Source of the DNA: Halomonas litopenaei
GTDB taxonomy: Bacteria > Pseudomonadota > Gammaproteobacteria > Pseudomonadales > Halomonadaceae
Assembly: GCF_003045775.1 (NCBI RefSeq)
Contig: NZ_PXNS01000005.1
Location: 496,001 to 560,000, forward strand
Length of the DNA stretch: 64,000 bases
Direction: 5' to 3'
Shown here in pieces: positions 25,536-34,065 of this stretch. Under the pieces are notes generated by a model. The model was not told the origin of the DNA and ran no database searches. It was given only the letters and a program-made list of their open reading frames with translations. The position numbers and the translations under genes are program-made. Positions within the stretch are counted from its first letter, which is position 1, and every line of letters starts with the position of its first letter.

Positions 25536-25563
25536 CGCCCCGCCGAGAGCCTCTCGCGGGGCG
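25536..25563 (+). other. Stable hairpin between doeB and doeX
   Basis: CGCCCCGC-C-GAGA / TCTC-GCGGGGCG, a 12-bp stem with one bulge and no T-run after it. More likely an intercistronic stabiliser or partial terminator than a full stop. Confidence 0.5.
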
Positions 25564-25590
25564 GTCCCGTTCAACCACACAAGCCCGGCC

Positions 25591-26076
25591 ATGAAACTCG
25601 ACCGCTACGACCTCAAGATCCTCTCCATCCTGTCCCGCGACGGCCGCATCACCAAGTCCCGCCTGGCCGAGGCCATCAACCTGTCGGTGAGCCCCTGCTG
25701 GGAGCGCGTCCGCCGCCTCGAGAAGGCCGGCATCATCGAAGGCTACTGCGCCCGGATCAACGCAAGCGCCCTGGTCCGGCGTACCCCGGTGTGGGTTCAG
25801 ATCGAACTCAAGGCCCACAATGCCGAAAGCTTCCAGCGTTTCGAGTCGCTGGTGCATGCCACCGACGCGGTCACCGAGTGCGTGGCGGTGGGCGGCGGAG
25901 TCGACTATCTGATCAAGGTCGAGTCCGAGACCATCGACGCCTACCAGCGCTTGATCGACGACTGGCTGACCTCGGATGTCGGCATCGAGCGTTACTTCAC
26001 CTATATCGTCACCAAGACGGTCAAGGCTCCTCGCGAGGGAGTCGATATCGACGAGCTGGCCAACGGGGCGCTCTGA
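25591..26076 (+). CDS. doeX: Lrp/AsnC-type regulator of ectoine degradation
   Basis: A 161-residue regulator with an N-terminal helix-turn-helix (DLKILSILSRDGRITKSRLAEAINLSVSPCWERVRRLEKAGII) and a C-terminal RAM ligand-binding domain (VWVQIELKAHNAESFQRFESLV, VTECVAVGGGVDYLIKVES). This is the standard DoeX layout and the gene is in the standard place after doeB. It is thought to be an activator-type partner of the EnuR-like repressor. Its own effector is not known to me. Confidence 0.92.
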   Translation: MKLDRYDLKILSILSRDGRITKSRLAEAINLSVSPCWERVRRLEKAGIIEGYCARINASALVRRTPVWVQIELKAHNAESFQRFESLVHATDAVTECVAVGGGVDYLIKVESETIDAYQRLIDDWLTSDVGIERYFTYIVTKTVKAPREGVDIDELANGAL

Positions 26077-26322
26077 GCGCCATCGGCACAGGCCCGGAAG
26101 TTCTTGTCGGCTTGCAGGTTTTTGCTAAAACAGGCGTTGCAGAAAAAACCGCGTTTTCACGGTTCTGGACAAAAAAAACGCCATCGACAGACGGGCGCTT
26201 CAAAAAGTCCGACCCTGGCTTCTCCCTTACCATGACGGCAGTACATGGCGCTGGCCATGACGTCGTTTTCGTGTTCCGCACCCCCTGACCTTGCGGCGGG
26301 ACACACTTGGGGAGGTAGTGTC

Positions 26323-27792
26323 ATGAAACTCAGCGATCCGCGCCTGTTCCGTCAGTACGCCTACATCGGCGGCAAGTGGACCCACGGTGACGAAGGCCGC
26401 GAGGAAGCGGTGATCAACCCCGCCAATGGCGAGGTGATCGGCCATATCCCGCTGCTCGAGCCCGAGCAGATCCGCGCCAGTGTCGACGTCGCCGACGAGG
26501 CCTTTGCCCAGTGGCGGGCGCTGCGCGCCGACGAGCGTTGCGAGCGGCTGCTGGCCTGGTACGACCTGCTGCAGGCCCATCGCGAGGATCTGGCCACCAT
26601 CATGACGCTGGAGCAGGGCAAGCCGATGCCCGACGCCCGTGGCGAGGTCGAGTACGGCGCCAGCTTCGTGCGCTGGTTCGCCGAGGAAGGCAAGCGTACC
26701 TACGGCGAGACCATCCCCAGCCACATCCCCAATGCGGCGCTGGGCACCATCAAGGAGCCGGTGGGCATTGCGCTTCTGATCACGCCGTGGAACTTCCCGC
26801 TGGCGATGATCACCCGCAAGGCCGCCGCCGCCATGGCCGCTGGCTGTCCGGTGATCGTCAAGCCGGCCAACGAGACCCCGTTCTCGGCGCTGGCGCTGGC
26901 GGAGCTGGCCGAGCGTGCCGGTATTCCGGCGGGCATCTTCAATGTGGTGCTGGGCGACGCCGCCCAGGTGTCCTCGCTTTTGTGTGCCGAGGATCGCGTC
27001 AAGGCGGTATCCTTCACCGGCTCGACCCGGGTCGGCCGCCTGCTGCTCGAACAGTCGGCGCCCACGGTCAAGCGTGTGTCCATGGAGCTTGGCGGCAATG
27101 CGCCCTTTATCATCGGCCCCGACATGGACCCCAAGGAAGCGGCCCTGGCCGCGGTGGCGGCCAAGTTCCAGACCGCCGGTCAGGACTGCCTGGCGGCCAA
27201 CCGCATCCTGGTCCACGAGTCGATCCACGACGCCTTTATCGAGCATTTCACCGAGCGCATGGCCGCGCTGACCGTGGGCAACGGCATGGAAAGTGAAGTC
27301 GATCTCGGCCCGCTGATTCACCGCCGGGCGGTGGAAAATGCCCGCGCCACGGTGGATGACGCCCTGTCGAAGGGTGCCACCCTGGTGGCCGGGGACCAGT
27401 CCCAGGCGCCGGGCGAGAACTTCTTCATGCCGGTGCTGCTGACCGGGGTGACCCAGGACATGCAGGTGTGGCGTCAGGAGTGCTTCGCGCCGGTGGCCGG
27501 TGTCACCGCCTATCGCGATGACGACGAGGTGATCGCCCTGGCCAACGACACCGAGTATGGTCTTGCCGCCTACGTCTACACCCACGATATCCGCCGCATC
27601 TGGAAGCTGTTGCGGGCGCTGGAGTTCGGCATGGTATCGGTCAACTCGGTGAAGATGACCGGCCCGCCGGTGCCCTTCGGCGGCGTCAAGCAGTCCGGCC
27701 TTGGCCGCGAAGGCGGCGCGACCGGCATCGACGAGTATCTGGAAACCAAGTACTACTGCCTCGGCGCCCTGGGCTCCGTCTCCGGCAGCTGA
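26323..27792 (+). CDS. doeC: Aspartate-semialdehyde dehydrogenase (ectoine pathway)
   Basis: A 489-residue NAD(P)-dependent aldehyde dehydrogenase of the succinate-semialdehyde type. The general base is Glu256 (SMELGGNAPF) and the nucleophile is Cys289 in AGQDCLAANRIL; the NAD site includes ITPWNFPLAMITRKAAAA and FTGSTRVGRLL. In this context it oxidises aspartate semialdehyde (the DoeD product) to aspartate, closing the route to the TCA cycle. GGAGG lies 8 nt upstream of the chosen start. A 246-bp spacer separates it from doeX, so doeCD may have its own promoter. Confidence 0.93.
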   Translation: MKLSDPRLFRQYAYIGGKWTHGDEGREEAVINPANGEVIGHIPLLEPEQIRASVDVADEAFAQWRALRADERCERLLAWYDLLQAHREDLATIMTLEQGKPMPDARGEVEYGASFVRWFAEEGKRTYGETIPSHIPNAALGTIKEPVGIALLITPWNFPLAMITRKAAAAMAAGCPVIVKPANETPFSALALAELAERAGIPAGIFNVVLGDAAQVSSLLCAEDRVKAVSFTGSTRVGRLLLEQSAPTVKRVSMELGGNAPFIIGPDMDPKEAALAAVAAKFQTAGQDCLAANRILVHESIHDAFIEHFTERMAALTVGNGMESEVDLGPLIHRRAVENARATVDDALSKGATLVAGDQSQAPGENFFMPVLLTGVTQDMQVWRQECFAPVAGVTAYRDDDEVIALANDTEYGLAAYVYTHDIRRIWKLLRALEFGMVSVNSVKMTGPPVPFGGVKQSGLGREGGATGIDEYLETKYYCLGALGSVSGS

Positions 27793-27901
27793 TGCCCTGA
27801 GCGGCAGTGATCGCCGGCCTGACAGCGGGCCGGCCACCTTTCGATGAACAGATGACGCCGCCCTCCCGGCGAGGGCGGTCCAAGGAAAAAAAGGAAACGA
27901 G

Positions 27902-29311
27902 ATGAGCACCCATCAGGACCTGATCGACCGCGACCGCAAGGTAACCTTCCACGCCTCCACCCACCTGCGTGACTTCGCCCATGGCGACGCACCGGGTCGC
28001 GTGATCACCGGCGGCAAGGGCATCAACATCGTCGACAAGGACGGTCGCGAGTTCATCGACGGTTTTGCCGGGCTGTACTGCGTCAACATCGGCTACGGCC
28101 GTACCGAGGTGGCCGAGGCCATCTACCAGCAGGCGCTGGAGATGTCCTACTACCACACCTACGTGGGTCACTCCAACGAGCCGCAGATCGCCCTGTCCGA
28201 GCAGATCCTCAAGCTCGCCGGCCCCGGCATGTCCAAGGTCTACTACGGCCTCGGCGGCAGCGATGCCAACGAGACCCAGCTCAAGCTGGTGCGCTACTAC
28301 AACAACGTGCTTGGCCGTCCGCAGAAGAAGAAGGTCATCTCGCGTCAGCGCGGCTATCACGGTTCCGGTCTCGCCACCGGCTCGCTGACCGGGCTCAAGG
28401 CCTTCCACGACCAGTTCGACCTGCCCATGGCCGGCATCCTGCACACCGAAGCACCGCACTACTACCAGCGCAGCGCCGAGCAGGAAAACATGAGCGAGCG
28501 CGAGTTCTCCGCCCACTGTGCGGCCAAGCTCGAAGAGATGATCCTGGCCGAGGGCCCGGACACCGTGGCGGCCTTCATCGGTGAGCCGGTGCTCGGCACC
28601 GGTGGTATCGTGCCGCCGCCGGAAGGCTACTGGGAGGCGATCCAGGCGGTACTGAACAAGTACGACATCCTGCTGATCGCCGACGAGGTGGTGTGTGGTT
28701 TCGGCCGTATCGGCGCCGACTTCGGCAGCCATGCCTACGGCATCAAGCCCGACCTGATCACCATCGCCAAGGGCCTGACCAGCGCCTACCAGCCGCTGTC
28801 CGGAGTGATCGTCGGCGATCGCGTGTGGCAGGTGCTGGAGCAGGGCACCAGCGAGCTTGGCCCGATCGGCCACGGCTGGACCTACTCCGGTCACGCCCTG
28901 GGCTGCGCCGCTGCCCTTGCCAACCTGGCGATCATCGAGCGCGAGGACCTGACCGGCAACGCCCGTGATACCGGCGCCTATCTGCAGAGCCGCATGCAGG
29001 CCGCCTTCGGCGATCACCCGATCGTCGGCGAGACCCGCGGCGTCGGCATGCTGGCGGCGCTGGAATTCGCCGTGGACCCGGAGACTCGCCGTCCCTTCGA
29101 TCCCAGCCACAAGGTCGGTGCACGCATCGCCGCCGCTGCGCTGGAGCAGAACCTGATCGCCCGGGCGATGCCCCAGGGGGACATCCTCGGCTTCGCGCCG
29201 CCGCTGGTCACCACCCGTGACGAGGTCGACGAGATCGTTGCCCGCGCCGAGCGTGCGGTGAACAAGGTCACCGACGAGCTGGTCAAGGAAGGCGTACTGC
29301 AGACGGCCTGA
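27902..29311 (+). CDS. doeD: L-2,4-diaminobutyrate transaminase
   Basis: A 469-residue class-III aminotransferase. The PLP lysine is Lys290 in ITIAKGLTSAYQPLSG, with Asp261 in LLIADEVVCGFGRIG, the phosphate loop GLGGSDANETQLKL, and GYHGSG. It moves the gamma-amino group of diaminobutyrate to 2-oxoglutarate or pyruvate, giving aspartate semialdehyde for DoeC. It follows doeC by 109 bp with an AAGGAAA site. Other class-III enzymes (putrescine or beta-alanine transaminases) look similar; the neighbours decide. The stop codon falls in a 24-bp tandem duplication. Confidence 0.93.
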   Translation: MSTHQDLIDRDRKVTFHASTHLRDFAHGDAPGRVITGGKGINIVDKDGREFIDGFAGLYCVNIGYGRTEVAEAIYQQALEMSYYHTYVGHSNEPQIALSEQILKLAGPGMSKVYYGLGGSDANETQLKLVRYYNNVLGRPQKKKVISRQRGYHGSGLATGSLTGLKAFHDQFDLPMAGILHTEAPHYYQRSAEQENMSEREFSAHCAAKLEEMILAEGPDTVAAFIGEPVLGTGGIVPPPEGYWEAIQAVLNKYDILLIADEVVCGFGRIGADFGSHAYGIKPDLITIAKGLTSAYQPLSGVIVGDRVWQVLEQGTSELGPIGHGWTYSGHALGCAAALANLAIIEREDLTGNARDTGAYLQSRMQAAFGDHPIVGETRGVGMLAALEFAVDPETRRPFDPSHKVGARIAAAALEQNLIARAMPQGDILGFAPPLVTTRDEVDEIVARAERAVNKVTDELVKEGVLQTA

Positions 29312-29354
29312 TGCCTGGTCCGATGATTGGCCTGATGCCTGGTCCGATGGTTGG
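29307..29354. repeat. 24-bp tandem duplication at the doeD stop codon
   Basis: Two units, 29307-29330 and 29331-29354, differ at one base. The first unit includes the doeD stop codon, so the duplication leaves the protein intact. Confidence 0.85.
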
Positions 29355-29406
29355 TCCAAGCCCAGGCCGGTGTCTGGCCTGACGCCCGCACCTTGGCAGG
29401 TGCAAA

Positions 29407-29445
29407 AGGGGCCGCTTCCTTGAAGGAGGCGGCCCCTGTCGGTTT
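29407..29445 (+). terminator. Terminator after doeD
   Basis: A 9-bp AGGGGCCGC stem extended by a partial TTCC/GGA pairing, followed by GTCGGTTTTC. It may separate doeCD from eutBC. Confidence 0.65.
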
Positions 29446-29450
29446 TCATT

Positions 29451-29507
29451 CAGGTAGGCGAGCGCGGAACAGATAGGCGAGCGCGGAACAGGTAGGCGAG
29501 CGCCGAA
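29451..29507. repeat. 19-bp tandem repeat, three units
   Basis: CAGGTAGGCGAGCGCGGAA begins at 29451, 29470 and 29489, with one or two differences. It lies between the doeD terminator and eutB. Confidence 0.9.
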
Positions 29508-29575
29508 CCGCCGACAGGGCCTGCCCTCCCGGCATTGGCAACCGGTCTTCACGATATGAGTTCAAGGAGAAGGTC

Positions 29576-30610
29576 ATGAAGGTGGATTCACCCCCTTGCC
29601 CGAGTCACGGCGTGACCCTGGACGAGATATTCAAGGCCCGGGGACGCATCGCCGGTCAGGTAACGCGCACGCCACTGGTGCTGTCGCGGGCCCTGTCCGA
29701 ACGCTTCGACGCCGAGGTCTATCTCAAGCTCGAGACGCTGCAGCCCACCGGCGCCTTCAAGCTGCGCGGTGCCACCAACATGATCGCCGCACTGATCGAG
29801 CGCCATGGACGCGAGGCCCTGGCCCAGGGCGTCACCACCGCGTCCACCGGCAATCATGGCCGCGCCGTGGCCTACGCCGCCTCCAGCCTGGGGGTGCCGG
29901 CGGTGATCTGCCTGTCGCGGCTGGTGCCGGCCAACAAGGTCGCTGCCATCGAGGCGCTCGGTGCCGAGGTGCGTCGCGTCGGCGCCAGCCAGGACGAGGC
30001 CTTCGAGGAGGTGGCAAGGCTGGTGCAGGAAGAGGGCATGACGCTGATTCCCCCCTTCGATGATCCGCTGATCGCGGCGGGGCAGGGCACCATCGGCATC
30101 GAGATCCTCGAGGACCTGCCGCGGGTCGATCGGGTCATCGTCGGGCTGTCCGGCGGTGGTCTGCTCGGCGGCATCGGCGCCGCGCTGAAGGGCGTTCGAC
30201 CCCAGGCCAGAATCAGCGGGGTCAGTCTGTCGGCGGGGGCGGCCATGTGCGAGAGCCTCAAGGCCGGCAAGCCGGTGGCGGTGGAAGAGGTCGAGAGCCT
30301 GGGCGACTCGCTGGGCGGCGGCATCGGCCTCGACAACCGCTGCACCCTGGCGCTGGTCGAAGCGGTGATGGACGACCACTGTCAGGTGTCGGAAGGCGCC
30401 ATCGCCCAGGCCATGGTGGACATGCTCGAAAGCGAGAAATTGCTGGTCGAAGGCGCCGCCGCCGTGGGACTGGCGGCACTGGCCGAGGGCCACCTCGAGG
30501 TCAAGGGGGAGCGGGTCGTGCTGGTGCTTTCCGGCAACGGGGTGTCACTGGATACCCTCGATCAGGCGCGCCGCCTGGCGGCGGATTGCGCCAGTCAAGG
30601 CCAGCGATAG
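29576..30610 (+). CDS. eutB: Threonine-dehydratase-like protein of hydroxyectoine use
   Basis: A 344-residue fold-type-II PLP enzyme. The PLP lysine is Lys62 in PTGAFKLRGATN, the phosphate-binding loop is SGGGLLGGIG, and TASTGNHGRAVAYAAS is present. Family members dehydrate threonine/serine or racemise beta-hydroxy amino acids. In ectoine clusters, EutB is thought to act on the hydroxylated intermediate so that hydroxyectoine carbon enters the ectoine route. The name is shared with ethanolamine lyase but this is unrelated. It is followed by eutC at 58 bp. Confidence 0.88.
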   Translation: MKVDSPPCPSHGVTLDEIFKARGRIAGQVTRTPLVLSRALSERFDAEVYLKLETLQPTGAFKLRGATNMIAALIERHGREALAQGVTTASTGNHGRAVAYAASSLGVPAVICLSRLVPANKVAAIEALGAEVRRVGASQDEAFEEVARLVQEEGMTLIPPFDDPLIAAGQGTIGIEILEDLPRVDRVIVGLSGGGLLGGIGAALKGVRPQARISGVSLSAGAAMCESLKAGKPVAVEEVESLGDSLGGGIGLDNRCTLALVEAVMDDHCQVSEGAIAQAMVDMLESEKLLVEGAAAVGLAALAEGHLEVKGERVVLVLSGNGVSLDTLDQARRLAADCASQGQR

Positions 30611-30668
30611 ACCGTCAAGGCCACCAACCGACAGACAAGCCCAGCAACAACCCGATCAGGAGCCAAGG

Positions 30669-31628
30669 ATGCAACTCTACAAGCGTGAGCAGATCAGCCA
30701 GGCGGTCGCCATCGACCAGGACGCGCTGGCGGCGGTGGAAGCCGGTTTCGCCGCCCTGGGGCGTGGCGAGGTGGTGCAACCGCCGATCCTGTCCATGGCC
30801 ATCGAGGAGGCCAACGGCGAGGTCGACGTCAAGACCGCCCATATTCGTGGCAACGAGCGCTTCGCCATCAAGGTCAGCCCCGGCTTCTTCGACAACCCCA
30901 AGCTGGGGCTGCCAAGCCTCAACGGGCTGATGATGGTGTTCTCCGCGCGCACCGGGCTCGTCGATGCGGTGCTGTTCGACGAGGGCTACCTGACCATGGT
31001 ACGTACCGCCCTGGCCGGCGCCATCGCCGCCAAGCACCTGTCGCGGGAGAACAGCCGCCGGGTCGCGGTGCTGGGGGCCGGCGAGCAGGCGGTCAAGCAG
31101 GTCGAGGCGCTGCGGCTGGTGCGCGACATCACCGCCATCGACGTCTGGGCGCGAAGGTCGGAGGCCGCCGAGGAATACGCTACCCGCATGCGCGCTGCGG
31201 GTCTCGAGGTCACCGTCCACGACAGCGTGCGCGAGGCCTGCCGAGCGGCCGACATCATCGTCACCACGACGCCGTCGCAGACGCCGATCCTCGAGGCGGC
31301 GGACCTGCCGGAGGGCGTCCACGTCACCGCCATGGGCTCCGACAGTCCCGACAAGCGTGAACTGGCCGAGAGCGTGCTGACCCGCGCGGACGCCTTCGTC
31401 TGCGATACCCGGCCCCAGAGCGAGTCCAACGGCGAGCTCAAGGCCCTTGCCGGTCGCGAGGTGCCCTTCAAGGTCCACGAACTGGGTGCGGTCATTGCCC
31501 GCGGCGAGCGTCTGCGGCTGTCGGACGCCACCATCACGGTATGCGACCTGACCGGTACCGGTGTCCAGGACACGGCCATCGCCGGGTTCGCCCTGACGCG
31601 TCTGTCGGCTGAGGATTCGGCACGATAG
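30669..31628 (+). CDS. eutC: Ornithine-cyclodeaminase-like protein of hydroxyectoine use
   Basis: A 319-residue member of the ornithine cyclodeaminase / mu-crystallin family. The N-terminal dimer domain includes NERFAIKVSPGFF, with a substrate-contacting Lys. The Rossmann domain reads RRVAVLGAGEQAVKQVEALRLV and DIWVTT-like DIIVTTTPSQTPIL. In ectoine clusters EutC is grouped with EutA and EutB as the hydroxyectoine-to-ectoine branch. EutA (Asp/Glu-racemase-like) is not next to it here. AGGA precedes the start. The intrinsic terminator at its 3' end closes the operon. Confidence 0.88.
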   Translation: MQLYKREQISQAVAIDQDALAAVEAGFAALGRGEVVQPPILSMAIEEANGEVDVKTAHIRGNERFAIKVSPGFFDNPKLGLPSLNGLMMVFSARTGLVDAVLFDEGYLTMVRTALAGAIAAKHLSRENSRRVAVLGAGEQAVKQVEALRLVRDITAIDVWARRSEAAEEYATRMRAAGLEVTVHDSVREACRAADIIVTTTPSQTPILEAADLPEGVHVTAMGSDSPDKRELAESVLTRADAFVCDTRPQSESNGELKALAGREVPFKVHELGAVIARGERLRLSDATITVCDLTGTGVQDTAIAGFALTRLSAEDSAR

Positions 31629-31650
31629 GCTTTGCCGAATCAGGCATTTT
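31614..31650 (+). terminator. Intrinsic terminator overlapping the eutC stop codon
   Basis: 9-bp arms GATTCGGCA (31614-31622) / TGCCGAATC (31633-31641), then AGGCATTTTT. The left arm is inside the last codons of eutC. Confidence 0.65.
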
Positions 31651-31689
31651 TGGGGAGGATGGGGGACCCTAATCCCGACAGGAGCCCCC

Positions 31690-32502
31690 ATGCCCTCGCT
31701 GCAGTGCCTGCTGCGCCACCGGCGCCGACTGATCGTCATCATCGCCCGCCTGGGCTATACCGCCAAGGGGCTGGTGTACCTGCTGATCGGCGTGCTGGCG
31801 GCACTCGGCGCTGCGGGCCTTGGCGGCGACAACGTCGGCACCAAGGAGGCGCTGGCGCACCTAGCTCGCCAGCCCTTCGGCACCCTGATGCTGGGGGCCC
31901 TGGTGCTGGGGCTCTATGCCTACGCCGCCTGGCGGGGCTTGCAGGGGCTGTTCGATGTCGAGCACCGCGGGCGTAGCTGGAAGGCCCTGGGTACCCGCCT
32001 GGCGCTGGTCATCAGCGGTGGTATCTACGCAAGTCTCGGCTGGTATGGTGTCGAGCTGCTCGACGATCCCCAGGAGACCACCGGCGGCGCAGAGGAGCGC
32101 ACCGCCATGCTGATGTCGCACCCCGGCGGCGTCTGGTTGGTGGCGATCCTGGGGGCGATCTTTATCGGCGTGGGGCTACGTCAGTCGTGGCGCGCGCTGG
32201 CGCGCAGCTATCTCAATCGCTGGCGTCAGCAGGACATGAGCCAACGCCAGCGTGATCTGGCCTCGGGCCTCAGCCGCTGGGGTCTGGCCGCTAGGGGGCT
32301 GGTGTTCGCGCTGATCGGCAGTTTTCTGCTGGTGGCCGCCTGGCAGGTCGATCCCGCCAAGGCCGAAGGGCTTGGCGGCACCCTGGATACCCTGGCCGCC
32401 CAGCCCTTCGGCCCCTGGCTGCTCGCCGCCGTGGCCGGTGGACTGATGAACTACGGTACCTACTGCGTCATCAATGCCCGCTTTCGCAAGGTGAAAGTGT
32501 AG
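31690..32502 (+). CDS. DUF1206 membrane protein
   Basis: A 270-residue inner-membrane protein built from three repeats of a two-helix unit. Each begins with a version of RxGYxAKGLVYLLIG: LGYTAKGLVYLLIGVLAA, a weaker second copy in the middle (ALVISGGIYASLGWYG), and WGLAARGLVFALIGSFLL. The loops hold ARQPFGTLMLGAL and AAQPFGPWLLAAV, which repeat as well. The function of DUF1206 is unknown. It has an AGGAG site and is separated from eutC by a terminator, so it is not part of the ectoine operon. Confidence 0.88.
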   Translation: MPSLQCLLRHRRRLIVIIARLGYTAKGLVYLLIGVLAALGAAGLGGDNVGTKEALAHLARQPFGTLMLGALVLGLYAYAAWRGLQGLFDVEHRGRSWKALGTRLALVISGGIYASLGWYGVELLDDPQETTGGAEERTAMLMSHPGGVWLVAILGAIFIGVGLRQSWRALARSYLNRWRQQDMSQRQRDLASGLSRWGLAARGLVFALIGSFLLVAAWQVDPAKAEGLGGTLDTLAAQPFGPWLLAAVAGGLMNYGTYCVINARFRKVKV

Positions 32503-32518
32503 CGCCTTAAGCGGCCGT

Positions 32519-33430
32519 TCAGGACGCCCGGGGCTTCTTGGCCCGCACGGTCAGGGCGACGCCGGCAATGGCCAGCGCCATGCCGATCAGGGATATCGGC
32601 GGCAGCCCTTCATCGAACAGCCACCAGGCCTCCACCGCGGTGACCGGCGGCACCAGGTAGAACAGGCTGGCGACGCGGGACGCCTCGCCACGCTTGATCA
32701 GCATCATCAGCAGCATGATGGCGGCGATGGACAGCACCAGCACCAGCCAGCCCAGCGTCAGCACAAAGGTCAGCGACCACTCCACCTCGCGGGTTTCCAG
32801 CAGCAGGCTGCCGGCGCCAAGCAAGGCCAGCGCCCCGAGGTACTGCACCACGGTGCCGCCGAGCAGCGGCATGCCGCTGCAATAGCGCTTCTGGTACAGC
32901 GTCCCTAGCGAAATCCCCACCAGCGCCACCAGGGTGCAGGCCAGCGCCGGCCAGCCAAACCCTTCGAAGGACAGCGCCGACAGGTCCATCTTGCCTCCCA
33001 GCACCAGGCTGACCCCGGCCAGCCCCAGGGCCAGTCCCATCCACTGCAGCGCAGACAGCCGCTCGCCCAGCAGGGGGCCCGCCAGCGCAGCGGTCAGCAA
33101 GGGTTGCAACCCCACCAGCAGGGACGCCAGTCCCGCCGGCATGCCCAGGCTGATGGCGTAGAACACGCCGCCCAGATAGCCGCCGTGAACCAGACAGCCG
33201 GACACCGCCACATGCCCCCACAGACGGGGACTCGAGGGCCAGGCCGAGCGGGTCAGCCAGACGATGGGGACCAGCAGCGCCAGGGTGGCGGCGAAGCGAA
33301 TGCTCAGGAAGGTGAAGGGCTCGGCGTAGGGCAGGCCGAATTTGGCACCGATGAAGCCGGTGCTCCACAGCACCACGAACACCAGCGGCATGGCCGGCAA
33401 CAGCCAGGACGGCAGGGCGGGGCGGCTCAC
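32519..33430 (-). CDS. EamA/DMT-family transporter
   Basis: A 303-residue drug/metabolite transporter with ten predicted helices in two EamA halves (LPLVFVVLWSTGFIGAKFGLPYAEPFTFLSIRF; then GFGWPALACTLVALVGISLGTLYQKRY). Such proteins export amino acids, metabolites or nucleotides; the substrate is unknown. The start is unclear. GTG at 33430 has GAGGT four bases upstream and gives a normal length. The open frame runs on upstream through a 27-bp repeat and would add 23 odd residues. It converges on the DUF1206 gene. Confidence 0.85.
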   Translation of the reverse strand: MSRPALPSWLLPAMPLVFVVLWSTGFIGAKFGLPYAEPFTFLSIRFAATLALLVPIVWLTRSAWPSSPRLWGHVAVSGCLVHGGYLGGVFYAISLGMPAGLASLLVGLQPLLTAALAGPLLGERLSALQWMGLALGLAGVSLVLGGKMDLSALSFEGFGWPALACTLVALVGISLGTLYQKRYCSGMPLLGGTVVQYLGALALLGAGSLLLETREVEWSLTFVLTLGWLVLVLSIAAIMLLMMLIKRGEASRVASLFYLVPPVTAVEAWWLFDEGLPPISLIGMALAIAGVALTVRAKKPRAS

Positions 33431-33508
33431 GGGCACCTCGCACAAGGTGCGGTAAGCGGGCACCCGACAAAAGGTGCGGTAAGCGGCCACCCGACACACG
33501 ATGCGGCA
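33428..33508. repeat. 27-bp tandem repeat at the DMT gene start
   Basis: Three units of 27 bp, clearest at 33455-33481 and 33482-33508, with a related first unit from 33428. Each carries an (A)AGGTGC-like ribosome-site element. In the DMT reading direction they would encode a nine-residue repeat. Confidence 0.8.
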
Positions 33509-34065
33509 AGCGGGGGCTGGGCGGTGATCTCTGAGGGTGGCATCGCGGGGACTTCCTTGTGGTTCATGTCATCGGCAGGGCGAGCGCCCAATCATGATGC
33601 CCTATCCCGCCTCCCTCAAGGAGGGGATTGCCAAGCGTTGCTCTCGTGCTTTGGTCGTAGGTCGTGGAGGGAAAGTGAGATTGGTCTGACCACGCCGATG
33701 CTTGTTTTTGCGCAGTTTATAGGCGAAATGGCCGCTGGTCAGACCAATAATGCAGACAGGTTGCGTTGAATGGGGCCGTTGGCCGCCTGGGGCCTTTTCG
33801 CTAGCTTTCTTTTCGATGACGCCCCGGGAGGGGGACGCCTCGCTTGCATCGAAGCGATGTCCCGTTCATGCCCCGAGGAGGTCCTCGCAAGGACGCGCAC
33901 GGGCAACGCCCGGCTCAAGAGCGCAGCGGCGCAAATCGTTTGCAACAGGCGGGCCTCGCTTGCTGCGAAAGTGCCTCGAGCGCTCATGACGATGCCATGG
34001 ATCGACAACAACAACACACCGGGTGCGGCAGATCGAGACCGCACCGATCCACCAGGAGTTATGCC
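33431..34065. other. Spacer between the DMT gene and the TRAP operon
   Basis: About 630 bp. It holds the 27-bp repeats (to 33508), two GntR-type palindromes (33680-33748) with an AT-rich patch between them, and a dctP leader of some 300 bp. I see no gene; the short open frames here lack codon character and start sites. Confidence 0.5.
33680..33748. promoter_or_regulatory. Two GntR/FadR-type palindromes before the TRAP operon
   Basis: TTGGTCTGACCA (33681-33692) and its mirror TGGTCAGACCAA (33736-33747), each a TGGTC-N-GACCA palindrome. Centres are 55 bp apart, and an AT-rich stretch with TTTATA lies between. FadR-subfamily regulators (PdhR, LldR and relatives) bind TGGTnnnACCA sites. No GntR gene of that type is in the window. 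Confidence 0.7.

Noticed and set aside
24421..25857. 478-residue minus-strand frame opposite doeB
   Set aside because: Shadow of doeB/doeX; no start signal and no recognisable domain.
26227..29449. Two long minus-strand frames (560 and 587 residues) opposite doeC and doeD
   Set aside because: Shadow frames with His/Gln/Gly/Arg bias and no family features; the plus-strand genes have intact catalytic motifs.
29576..31628. Ethanolamine utilisation genes (eutBC)
   Set aside because: The shared symbols are misleading: these are threonine-dehydratase-like and ornithine-cyclodeaminase-like proteins, not ethanolamine ammonia-lyase subunits.
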